Under the pieces are notes generated by a model that searched no databases, was not told the DNA's origin, and saw only the letters and a program-made list of their open reading frames with translations. Position numbers and translations under genes: made by a program. A stretch of DNA of 64,000 nt from Nemophila menziesii. Lineage: Eukaryota; Streptophyta; Magnoliopsida; Boraginales; Hydrophyllaceae. Below are positions 31,482-41,835 of this stretch, one piece after another; the first letter of the stretch is position 1; each line of letters begins with the position of its first letter. The stretch is taken from positions 6,555,441-6,619,440 of the forward strand of contig JARWIR010000016.1 in NCBI GenBank assembly GCA_029959085.1, read 5' to 3'.

Positions 31482-32704
31482 GTGGAAAGTCCGAGGAAAC
31501 TTGATCTTCCCATCTCATTCATAGTGCAACCTAGAGGAATCCGCACTCCCGAAATCCAAGCCGCTAAATTCAGGCCTGATCCTGGCATGATTGAAAAAAT
31601 TTCGAGGTATGGCCGATTTAGTGGTGTTGCACATCAGGATCTGGTTCGTTATATTCAGAAATTCGTGCAGATTTGTGATGCCTACATCATCAAATGTGTT
31701 ACACCGGAATATATGTACTATGTTATGTTACAATTCTTCTTAACCGAAAGTGTAAGCGATTGGTATGATTACCAACACCCTGATTCAATTCCAGATTGGG
31801 ATCAACTTCAACCAAAATTCCTAGATCTATTATATCTGATTAGTAGACGCTTAAAAGATATGCTAGAGTTAGAACAATTTATGCAAGAAGAAGGGGAAAG
31901 TGTCGGTGAAGCATGGTTACGTTTTAACGAAAAGAAACTGAGGTGTCCATTCCATGTCTCCTCGCCTGAATATCAATTGACCATGTACTATGGAGGACTC
32001 AATAGCGGATCCAAGGCAAAAGTAAATAATTCAGGAGATGGAAGTTTTGTTTTATTAGATCCAGAAAATTCACATAATATCATGGAAATAATTCTTGAAA
32101 CCGATAGAAGTTGGCCGTTAGAATCAGGAAAAAAAGCCTTAGAAGCTTTAAGGACCGAAGAATTAACCCAACAACTCAAGGATCTACAAGAGAAATCACG
32201 ATTAGAGAGAAGTTCTATAGCTCAGGTAAATGAAATACACACAATACCTTCATGTCATGATTGTGGAGAAAGATATCATTCGTGGGAGGATTATATTAAT
32301 AAGCGAGCTTCGATTTCCTTCGTATCTCATCAAAGAAACCATTAATTGAATGTTTATTATCATCCTCAAAAGAGTCATGCTAATTATTATTCCCCACAGA
32401 ATCAAAATTGGGTCGAAAACCGAGGTAACTATTATCTAACTCGACCTCAAAATAATTATCAACAATAAGCAATCTATCAACAAGTGCCAAAGGATGAAGA
32501 TTATTATTAAGGACCACATTCGTATTCAACGCAACAAGATACACATGAGCAACCTTCATCACAACATTCGATTTTGGACTAAAATCTAGATAAATTCATG
32601 ACAGCTCGCGAAGAAAACATGAAGGTGAATCAGCAAAGATTTCAAGAATAAGCGAGGGTTATAAAAGATCTCGAGAATACTCTATCATAGATTGCTAATG
32701 CAAT
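31482..32704 (+). pseudogene. gag: Element C gag, N-terminal part
   Basis: Gag in one frame from GTG 31482, which stands where element A has its ATG, so the start codon is probably mutated. The capsid-like part matches A (FIVQPRGIRTPEIQAAKF, KISRYGRFSG, KFVQICDAYI, SVSDWYDYQHP). Near residue 262 a zinc knuckle reads CHDCGERYHSWEDY, with the last cysteine replaced by Tyr. After the stop at 32343 the same frame goes on through several more TAA/TAG codons, mostly explicable as Gln codons hit by C-to-T. Element D interrupts it at 32705-32709 (ACAAA). The frame resumes at 39952. Confidence 0.85.
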
Positions 32705-32709
32705 ACAAA

Positions 32710-34070
32710 TGATGTCTCCCTATTTTTTATATAATAATGTAGGTTGGAGACATCATTTTAGGTGTATTCGAGTATTTAATTAGATATTTTTATTCATATT
32801 TTGATATTTTCTTATTTCTTGTCTTGATTTGATGAATTATTATTTTTAGAGCATATTTGGTTAAATTTGTGTGTTAATGTAAATATTTAAAGATATATGA
32901 AATATAATTAGATGCCAAATCAATTTTAAAGAGATAAGGAAAAAAGATATGGAAGGAATTTAGAGATAAAAAGAAGTAGAGATAAAATATGAAAGGAAAA
33001 GCTGTCAAGTAAATCTGAAATTCTGCAGCTACGACCACTAAAGTAGATATAACTTCAAATAGGATGGTAATTTGGATTATCAATCAAAAATAAATGTGTA
33101 TATCGTTTCTCTGCAGTCGTTTTAATATAAAGTAGGCGAAAATCGGACCAATAACGAAGGAGATACGACAAAAACAAGACAACAACATTTATCCTCTCTC
33201 TTATATTTTAAGAAACGAATTTAGAATTGGAAAAGGAGTCCAATTACTTACCTTCTACTCCCATATTTCAACCTAGGATCTTCTTAACACCTATAAATAC
33301 ACCCTTTAATCATTGTAAACATGTCTATGCTCTATTCTAAACCTTAGATCAATCCTTAGTCATTTAAGAGCAGCAACAAGACATGTAGATAGGAAGACAA
33401 GAAGTTGGGAAGAAGCAAAATCCTCTTCTCCATCATCTCCCTCTATCATTAGGGTAATTTGTATTAGATTCTTTAGCTTATCTTTTTTTCTAATTACTTT
33501 TATATGTAGTTTATTTATATGTCTTTAGATATGAAATTATTTTCCCATAGCTTGGGTTTGCATATGTATAATCTTCGATTTCTAATTCTTTGTTTGCTTT
33601 TATGTTATTTGGGAAAACATCTTTAAATTGATTCTAGCTTCTTTACCATATATTTGTTTTATATGCTTTGATTTATTGACAGTAGAACTTGTGAACGCAT
33701 GCGTATAGACTACCCCATTAATAGTAGTTAGATTGTCACCCGGAAGGGGTGTCGAATTATTGAAACATCACATAAGTGTCTAGTGTGTGGTAGTGATCCG
33801 GAAGGGCTTGCCTAATTAGATAGTCATTAGGGTTTGAGCTTTAACAACCAATCATTGCGCATGGTCCCCTTACCGAAGTCCCCTGGTAATTGTTAGGTCG
33901 CTACCTAAGTCCACCCAGAAGGGGGAATATAGAATCCTAGCTATTTATCTAATAACTTTAATTACATTTATAACTAGAATATCGAATTTAGAAGGATAAG
34001 TGCATGCTAGCAACCCTAATATAAATGTATCATCTCCATGCTTTTAGTATTTATTTAGTTGCTTTTAGTA
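32710..34070 (+). repeat. Element D 5' LTR, 3'-truncated
   Basis: Starts TGATGTCTCCC with inverted copy GGAGACATCA at 32746-32755 and a TATAAATA box near 33292. It matches the 3' LTR (38356 onward) up to the ATCTCCAT...TTTTAGTATTTATTTA phrase near 34065, then breaks. The last ~270 bp of LTR, the primer site and the gag start are deleted. Confidence 0.85.
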
Positions 34071-34172
34071 TTACGCAACAAGCAATACAAATATTCATGG
34101 ATCCCGAAGTCAAAATTATATCAAGAATGTTCGTGCTATCAGGTTCGAGTTCCACCACAGCCCATGCATAAT
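34071..34172 (+). pseudogene. Element D gag remnant
   Basis: About 100 bp resembling the middle-to-C-terminal gag region near 12040-12100 of element F (phrases like QVRVPPQPM). It follows the broken LTR directly and ends at ATAAT (34168-34172), the target duplication of solo LTR E. Confidence 0.45.
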
Positions 34173-35734
34173 TGATGTCTCCCTAATTGTTCTTATTTTA
34201 GACCCTTAGGAGACATCATTTTTGGTGTTTATTTAATTAATTTGATAGACTTTTGGACTTAAATTGCAATAATCCGGAATTCCCTTTTTAATTCTAACGT
34301 TTTTTATTTATTAAACTTTTGCGCGTAATATTGGTATTTTTAGTGTAAAGTTTACAGGTTTTAGATGTTAGCTAGGAGAGGAATCCGAGGAGAAGGTCAA
34401 AGATCGTGAATTAGAGTCAAGACTTGAAGACAAATCCCGAAGATATTATTTTTAGAGCTGAAAATCCACTTTTCAGACCATAGATTGCTGATTTCGAGGT
34501 GCTTAAGCGATGATTTAGCCTCTGACCTTTGAAGAGAAATCATTCCTTATCGAGTTACGGAACTTTAGCAACTGGAATGAGGTCAATCGGAGTCATAACG
34601 CATCGGGAAAAGCCGTTTTAGTGAAGGTGTATCAGCAGTTACGGGATTTTGGGCTTAGAAAGTGGGCTTGGACATTTAATTAGTCTTTTATTTTCTGGTC
34701 CAAGCCCTAGTACGAATTTTTTGCTTATAAAAGGAGGTCTGGACTTCTATTTTTCACACAATTCACATTCCACAAGATTAAACACCAGAGAGAAGCAACA
34801 GAAGGAAGAAAGAAGAAGCTACAAGAGCTGGAGTGGGTCTATAGCTCCGTTCGTAGTCATTCCAATTCCGGAAATTAGGTTCTTTTCGTATTTTAATTTT
34901 GTAAACAATATGAATTCCATTTCGTTTTATTTAGTTTTTAATTTTAATATGAGCTAAGCTTTTAATAGTGCTTGAGAACAAACAATGGGTGAATCTTAAT
35001 TTTATGAAATAACGAATGTTGAATTTGGGTTTATGCTAAATTAAATTAGATTGGGTTTATTACTCTTTTCGATAATTTGTGATTATTTACTGATTTTAGA
35101 GTCGCGAACTAAGATTAGGTATTAGTATCTAAGCTATTCCACATATGTGGCGTGTGGATCATCCTGACGGAGGGTTTAGGTATAGAATTAATTATTCAAT
35201 CTAGGATAAAAGCTATTGATTCTGACGAACTTAGCTAATTCTAGGGCCAATGAGGTAAAACACTTAATCATCCAACGGTGGATCATATTTACCCTGACGG
35301 GACTAGTGACACTTTAGGATCGCCTTATAGTCCACCCTGACGGGGGTATAAGGAATTTAGAATCCCGACCATTGTAATTGACCAATTTAGCCCTTAAACA
35401 ACGTAAGTTAGGAAGTAAGATTAGGAGGATCCTTGCGTTCTCAAGTACTACATCTCATATTGCGTTTTCACTTATTTTACTTGCGTCTTAGCTTTCATTT
35501 ACATTTAATATTTGTCTTTCATTTATTTAGAATTAATCAACAAAACCAAACAAACAATTTATTGTCTTTTATATTCATAAGTGCATCAATCACTACTTGC
35601 TAAACATTGTGATCAACCATCCGTCCTTGGAACGAATCTGTATTATCATACATACTACTTGGGACAACCGTACACTTGCGGTTGTGGTTCGATTAGCATT
35701 TGCATTTATTTTTAGAACACACAAAGGACCACCA
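34173..35734 (+). mobile_element. Solo LTR E (TSD ATAAT)
   Basis: Complete 1,562-bp LTR, TGATGTCTCCC to GGACCACCA, flanked by ATAAT at 34168-34172 and 35735-35739. Inverted copy GGAGACATCA at 34209-34218. It carries the ACAACCGTACACTTGCGG phrase near 35660, shared with B's LTR, so it belongs to B's subfamily. It is the innermost layer of the C-D-E nest. Confidence 0.92.
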
Positions 35735-35822
35735 ATAATCCGCAAGAAGAATCTATCAACAAGGTCTCACAAAACTTGGAAAATTTCATGAGATTATCAA
35801 GGTAACACGCCGAACTTTAAAA

Positions 35823-35860
35823 GAAGTTAAACAAAAAGTGCATTCTGGGAGATATCCCAT
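35823..35860 (+). promoter_or_regulatory. Conserved post-pol block with GGGAGA hairpin (D)
   Basis: GAAGTTAAACAAAAAG followed by TGGGAGATATCCCA. The hairpin arms (TGGGA/TCCCA) differ from those of A but still pair. It confirms D derives from the same layout although its ORFs are gone. Confidence 0.7.
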
Positions 35861-38321
35861 AGTATTTTATGTTTTTATGTTTTTGCTTTTTATTTAGACT
35901 AGTTAGTTTATGTGTTTTTAGGTGCATATTTCACTAATAAGGAAGGTATGAGTGTTTTTGATGTGTAGGTATGCAAAAGTTCGAGTTTGAGGGGGAAAAG
36001 TGGAAAAATTTCGGAGTTAAAAAGGGATGGACATAAGCTTTTTGCGGTGCACCGCACCTATCAGCAAAAGAAATATACAAAAACTTTGAACTGGCATAAT
36101 TTTGCGCTCGGGTATCGGAATTCACTTTTTCTCGAGTCTAAATCATATATTTATTCGAAATCTATCTAATGGAGTAGAGGAAACCTGGTTTGGAGATACA
36201 ATGAAAAATCGAAATCCAGCAGTGTCATGCGTTACACCGCACGAGCCGCCAGCAAAAAAGAAGAAGAGATTAGCTTATATATCACTTTTCAATTCAAAAC
36301 CTTAAACCTCTTTCTTCCCCAAATTTCTTAAACTCCATTGAAACTTTAAATAACCTTCACCTCATATCCAGACACCACCAAATAACCATAAATTCATATC
36401 CAAATCCTTCCCTACTTTCCTATAAACAAAATCAAACACCCGAATCATTCCAAAACACCTAGAATTCAAGAATCAAAATTCAGAATTTTCCAAAAAACTT
36501 TTCCATATTTTCTTAAACCTTTCTTAACCAAGCAGGATTCCATCATACCCATGTAGTGTTTGTAGTTCTTGTGGTTGCAAACGTATATGATTACCCCATT
36601 AAATAGATAGAGAAGAATCAAAGCAAGGTGTATGAATAAAGCAAGAAGAAAAGTGGAGAAGATGAAAAACATAATATTTCTAGAGTGTCATTTATTGGGA
36701 TGGAGAATAAGAGGATGTAAGGGAAATCAAAATTGGTGATCAAAGAAGGTTACATACAAGGAAAGCACTGCAACCTATTTCGGGTATTAATCATGCGAGG
36801 CAATAGCCCTGAAGAGTATATTTTCTTTCTTCCTTGCCATTTCTTTATATGCAATATTTGTTGTTTTATATTTTCTTATCGAGTCTTTTTCGAGTCGTGT
36901 GGACACGTCTCATTTTTTAATTGGGGTGTAGAGATTCGTTGTCTCTCATCTCCATTTTTATCTATTTTACTATTTTTAGGAATAAATTAAAAAATTTGAT
37001 AAAGGGGATTTAGATGTAGAGTGTGTTTGATAGCTTGAAAGCATAAACTTAGTAAGTTAATGATAGAAAGTAATATCTTTATGTAATGATTTATTTTGTA
37101 TGCTTTGAGTATTTACAGGAATCGCACATTGATAGTAAAGAGAAGATAAGTAAGCCATGCGGTAGAAGTATGTTTGAACTTGGGGCGCCTTGAGGGGTGT
37201 GTAGGCCGTGAGATCCGAGCTAGTTGATAAACCCATTTTATGAGCATGCTAAAGTTAAGAGAATAATGAAATTGCATAGTTTAGAAAGTGATTAAGGTGG
37301 TTCTTTGATAAGCCCCTTGTTGCCTTTTAGCTTGTTGTCCATTTATTATATTTATATCCTTCTCAACCCCTTCTAGCATTTCTAAAGCCTTTTTATTAGC
37401 CATGTTATAAGTCATATCCCTTTAGATTTTAGGACTTCTCCATATGACCCGCACTCGAATCGCGATGCATAGTCAATTGTTTTACATCTTGAGTTTGGGG
37501 TGGTGGGTCCACCATTATGGGAAGTATTATTGGGTTGGAATATATGAGCTTATTAATTACGCTCTAGTGTTATTTTGATGATGATTCAGTATTATTATAT
37601 TGTAACCCTTTGCCGGGTAAAAGTTAATGAGAAAAAGTTATGAAAATAAAAAGAAAATATGAGAAAAAAATAGCATGAGATCTCACATCAAAATGAGAGT
37701 CATAGCTACATTACAAAAGAAAAAATTGATATGAAAAGATTGAATATATTTGGACCGGCAAAGTGGAATTTTTATGTGAACATCTTTATGCTTTAGTATT
37801 GGGTTATTAGGGATGCTAATTAGTGCATCACTTTATTGGGTTGAGTGAGAACATTTTATGACAGTAACTCAAGCTCTAGGGAGATTCGTTGATACTAGTG
37901 AGGAGAGAGCCAAAAGCTCAATCTAAATTATCCAAATATACTATCATATCGTCCCTAAGATAACATTACAACCTTAAAAACCTTATGATTCTTTGCTATG
38001 TAATCTAGAAGTGATTGAGCCGTTAGAGAGTAGTTAGGTGGATCTTTGGATACTAGTGAAGTTCGATGAACAATATATAGCCTCCATGGTAAACTAGGTG
38101 AAGAATCTCTCCTTCTTGCATTACGAAACTAACCTGATCTTGAATTTGAGCCGTGTTGATCGTGAGTATGACAAGTGTACAGGTAATCTAGTTTGTGAAT
38201 TGCATAAAATTTTTTAAGTACTTTCTTTGAGTTTATTCTATATATTCTGCTATCTTCTTCCCACTGTGCTTAATTGACTTAGGTGTGTATTTAGAGACTT
38301 CCCTTAGTTTTTATCTTTATT
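35861..38321 (+). other. Element D 3' non-coding region
   Basis: Collinear with A's 3' region. It holds dyads TGCGGTGCACCGCA (36043-36056) and TGCGTTACACCGCA (36228-36241), the GAGTCGTG hairpin (36892-36911, one mispair), ACCCGCACTCGAATCGCGAT near 37449 and the TAACCCTTTGCCGGG block near 37601. No coding frame is convincing. Confidence 0.75.
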
Positions 38322-38355
38322 GTATCGGGACGATACAACTTTGAGTTGGGGGTCT
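38322..38355 (+). promoter_or_regulatory. Pre-PPT hairpin and polypurine tract of element D
   Basis: GTATCG-GGA-CGATAC (38322-38336) then ACTTTGAGTTGGGGGTCT up to the 3' LTR. The hairpin matches element C's. Confidence 0.75.
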
Positions 38356-39946
38356 TAATGTCTCCCTAGTTGTGATATAATAATCTAGTTTGGAGAAATC
38401 ATCTTAGGTGTCTTCGAGTATTTAATTTGAGATTTTAATTCATATTTTGATATTTTCTTATTTCTTGTCTTGATTTGATGAATTATTATTTTTATAGCAT
38501 ATTTGGTTTACTTTGTGTGTTAATGTGAAGATTTAAAGATATATGGAATATAATTAGATGTCAAATTAATTTCAAAGAGATAAGGAAAGAAGATATGGAA
38601 GGAATTAAGAGAGAAAATAGGAAAGGAAAAGTTGCCAAGTAAATCTGAAATTTTACAACTACGATCACTAATGTGGAGATAACTTCAAATCAGGTGGTAA
38701 TTTTTATAAGCAATCAAAAGTAAAAGTGTAGATCTTTTTGCTGCGGTCGTTTCGATATACAGTAGGCAAACATCGGACCAATAATGAAGGAGATACGGTC
38801 AAAACAAGACATAAGCATTTATCCTCTCTCTTATATTTTAGGAAACGAATTTAAATTGGAAAAGAAGTCCAACTACTTGCCTTCTACTCCACGATTTCGA
38901 CCTAGGGTCTTCTTAACACCTATAAATACACCCTTTCGTCATTGTAAATAGGTCCTTGCTTAGTTCTAAACCTTAGACCAGTCCTTAGTCATTCAAGAGA
39001 AGCAACAAGACCTGTAGAGAGGAAGACAAAAAGTTGGGAAGTAGCAAACTCCTCTTCTCCATAATCTCCCTCTCTCATTAGGTAATTTGTATTAGATTCT
39101 TTAGCTTATCATTTTTTCTAAATACTTTTATACGTAGTTTATTTCTATGTCCTTAGATATGAACTAATTTTTCCATAGCTTGGGTTTGCATATGTATAAT
39201 ATTTGATTTCTAATTCTTTATTTGATTTGAAAACCTTTTTAAAATGATTCTAGCTTCTTAACCATATAGTTGTTTTATTTTCTTTGATTTAATGATCGTA
39301 GTTCTTGCAAATGCATGCATATAGACTACCCCATTAATAGTAGTTAGACGGTCACCCGGAAGGGATGTCTAATTATTGAAACATCACCCATAAGCGTCAA
39401 GTGTGCGGTAGTGATTCGGAAGGGCTTTCCTAACTAGATAGTCATTAAGGTTTGAGCTTTAACCATCGATCATTGCGCAGGGTCCCCTTACCCAAGTCCC
39501 CTGGTAATTGTTAGGTTGTCACCTAAGTCTACCCGGATGGGGGTTAGGAAGAATATAGAATCATGGCTATTTGTCTAAGAGATTTAATCACCTTATAAAT
39601 AGAATATTGATTTAGAAGGATAAGTGCATGCTAGCAACCCTAAGCTATATTTCTCATCTCCATTCTTTTAGTATTTATTTATTTGCATTATTATCTTCCA
39701 GATCTGAAAACCAAATAAATATTATTACTTTTATTGTCTTTTTTATTTAACAAGTAATTTCTCCTACACTTCTTTATATACATAAGTAGATCTAACAGAT
39801 CAAATCCCTGCGAACAAACTTTTACTTACTAACTAAACTTGCAAACAATCTGTAATACTTACAGTGAGTTTTTCGTTGTAGTCAAGGGTGTGTCCTTTAT
39901 TATTATATTCATTTATCTATTTATTTATCACACCTTGCCCCCACCA
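38356..39946 (+). repeat. Element D 3' LTR
   Basis: Starts TAATGTCTCCC (the usual TG is changed to TA) and ends CCCCCACCA, followed by TSD ACAAA. TATAAATA near 38921. The complete length of 1,591 bp shows what the 5' copy has lost. Confidence 0.9.
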
Positions 39947-39951
39947 ACAAA

Positions 39952-40505
39952 TCAGGCCAAAAGGGCAACTTCCGAGTGATACGGTAACTCCTCAAGATGA
40001 TGCTTGTCATGCAGTTGAATTAAGAAGTCGAAAACAATTACCTCCGCCTAGAGTGGAAGAAACGGAACAACCAAAAGAACCAACCCCTATTCCTGAAGAA
40101 GTGGTTGAAGAAATTGTTGAAGATTAAATTGAAAAGGTAATTGAACCAAAGAGTGTCCCAGAAAAGACACCGGAAAATAAGAAGAGTTCAGTGGTGAACA
40201 ATACACGTCCTCCTCCACCATTACCATCACGTGTCAAAAACAAGAACAATGAAAAAGAATTAAAAAAGTTCCTTGACATGGTGAGCAAATTAGATATCAA
40301 CATACTATTTGTAAAAGCTCTCAAGAGAATGCCAAAATATCTTAAATTCATGAAGGACATTCTTTCTAACAAACGAAGCTTAGAAACTGGGGAAGTGATT
40401 GGTTTACTGAGGAGTGTAGTTCTATATGTCAAAGCAAGTTGCCACCAAAGCTACAAAATCCTGAAAGTTTTACAATTCCCATATTCATTGGCAAAGGACG
40501 AACCA
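39952..40505 (+). pseudogene. Element C gag C-terminus and protease lead-in
   Basis: Resumes C's gag after element D. It carries QLPSDTVTPQDDACHAVELR (about 39970-40025), the segment before protease in Athila polyproteins, then a Glu-rich stretch, a stop at 40125, and RPPPPLPSRVKNKNNEKEL (about 40205-40260) with ILFVKALKRMPKYLKFMKDI. The same lead-in is seen in F (12537) and G (58428-58670, minus). Confidence 0.8.
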
Positions 40506-41177
40506 GGAAAGCTTTATGTGATTTAGGTGCTAGTATCAATCTCATGCCGAAATTCTGTTCGAGAAGCTCAACATAGGATATGTAGTACCTACTCCGGTGG
40601 TATTACAAATGGAGGATCGCTCCCTCTCCAAACCAGTAGGTAATATTGAAGATGTTTTAGTTAAAGCTGGTAGTTTTATATTTCCATCTGATTTTATTAT
40701 TCTTGACTATGACGCAAATAAAAATGTCCCCGTCATCTTGTGTAGACCATTCTTATCCATGGGTCATAAGCTAATTGATGTTGAGAATGGTGAATTGATC
40801 ATGAGGGTCCAAGACGGACAAGTTAAATTTAAGGTATTCAAAGCGATGAAGTTCCCTGGTTCTCCGGGAGATTATTTGTTCCTAGATTCTATTAAACAGG
40901 TTGTGAAGAGGAGAACCAGAAAACGTTCCAAAAAGGTTCCAAGAGAACCCAAGAAAAAAATAAAGAAGGAGGAGTTCAAGATAGGCAAAGAAGTCGCATC
41001 AAAAAAGTCTGATCCTCTACAAAAAGACGTACACCCAAGAATTCTTGGATGAGACCATTCATGGATACAAAGAATAAATCTTAGAAGTTCGTGGGAGTGA
41101 AAGGCAAGGGATTCAAATTTTGCGGGGTAGATATTGATAAAATCATTCACTATTGGGGAGGTGATGTTAAGAAATAA
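40506..41177 (+). pseudogene. Element C protease joined to integrase C-terminal tail
   Basis: Aspartic protease with active site ALCDLGASINLMP (about 40508-40550, in a frame shifted from the upstream gag). Then MEDRSLSKPVGNIEDVLVKA, DFIILDYDANKNVPVILCRP (40690-40750) and the linker KAMKFPGSPGDYLFLDSIKQ. A lysine/arginine-rich stretch (about 40905-40975) leads into EEFKIGKEVASKK and, after frameshifts, KGKGFKFCGVDIDKIIHYWG (about 41100-41160), the end of an Athila integrase. RT, RNase H and the integrase core are absent, as in A and G. Confidence 0.8.
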
Positions 41178-41203
41178 TCACCGAGGTACATGTCGAACTA
41201 AAT

Positions 41204-41237
41204 GACGTTAAACAAAGGTGATCTTAGGGGACACCCC
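41204..41237 (+). promoter_or_regulatory. Conserved post-pol block with GGGG hairpin (C)
   Basis: GACGTTAAACAAAGG followed by AGGGGACACCCCT. The arms are GGGG/CCCC here against GGG/CCC in A, so pairing is kept despite changes. Confidence 0.7.
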
Positions 41238-41406
41238 TTGTTTAAATGCTTTTTAGTTAGTTTTATGTTTTGTAGTGTATAATTTTAAGTTAGTGTATAT
41301 TTTTAATGTGTTTACAAGCTAATAGGATAGAAAGGTATTGTGTTATTGTGCAAGAAATGAGTTTGGGGTCAAAAGAGAGGGTAAATTTTGCAAACCAGCA
41401 GCTTGG

Positions 41407-41829
41407 TGCGGTATATCGCACCCTAGCTGCGGTGCTTCGCACCCCACATACCGTGTCGACACGTTCGCAAAACCGTCCCAACGGTGTCATCTAGAGTATT
41501 TTTGCGATACACCGCATGACCTCTGCGGTGCACCGCATGGGAGAAAACCGTCACAACGGTGTGTAAATCAGGTACCGAGAATTGTATAGGGAACCGTGTC
41601 GTCAAAGTGCGCAAGACTGTCGCCACGGTCCAGAAACAGAACACTCATGCGGTACACCGCATGACATGTCCAGTGCGCCACGCCTTCAAAAAACCGTTAC
41701 ATCGGTAAGAAAATCAGGTCCAATGCCGAGGCCCCATGTGTCCAGACCGTTTCGTCAAAAGCGAAGACCAGTGCCACTGTATCATGACGTCACATGTGGT
41801 ACACCGCAGGATCAGTCTGGTGCACCACA
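41407..41829 (+). repeat. GC-rich alternating-dyad array of element C
   Basis: Four degenerate units. Near-palindromes: TGCGGTATATCGCA (41407), its partner 21 bp later (41428), TGCGATACACCGCA (41503) and TGCGGTGCACCGCA (41524, again 21 bp), TGCGGTACACCGCA (41648), TGTGGTACACCGCA (41795) and TGGTGCACCACA (41818). Between them are hairpins ACCGTCCCAACGGT (41472), ACCGTCACAACGGT (41547), a wide ACCGT/ACGGT pair (41593/41625) and ACCGTTACATCGGT (41693). Unit lengths are 96, 145 and 147 bp. Same grammar as A with different bases. Confidence 0.85.
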
Positions 41830-41835
41830 GTGAGG

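Larger units (their letters stand above)
32710..39946 (+). mobile_element. Element D: deleted Athila-like element inside C gag (TSD ACAAA)
   Basis: Flanked by ACAAA at 32705-32709 and 39947-39951, and C's gag frame continues across it. It has a truncated 5' LTR (32710 to about 34070), a short gag remnant, the conserved post-pol block (35823), one or two dyads, the 3' non-coding region with hairpins, a polypurine tract and a 3' LTR (38356-39946). Protease, RT and integrase are absent. It hosts solo LTR E. Without E it is about 5.7 kb. Confidence 0.9.
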
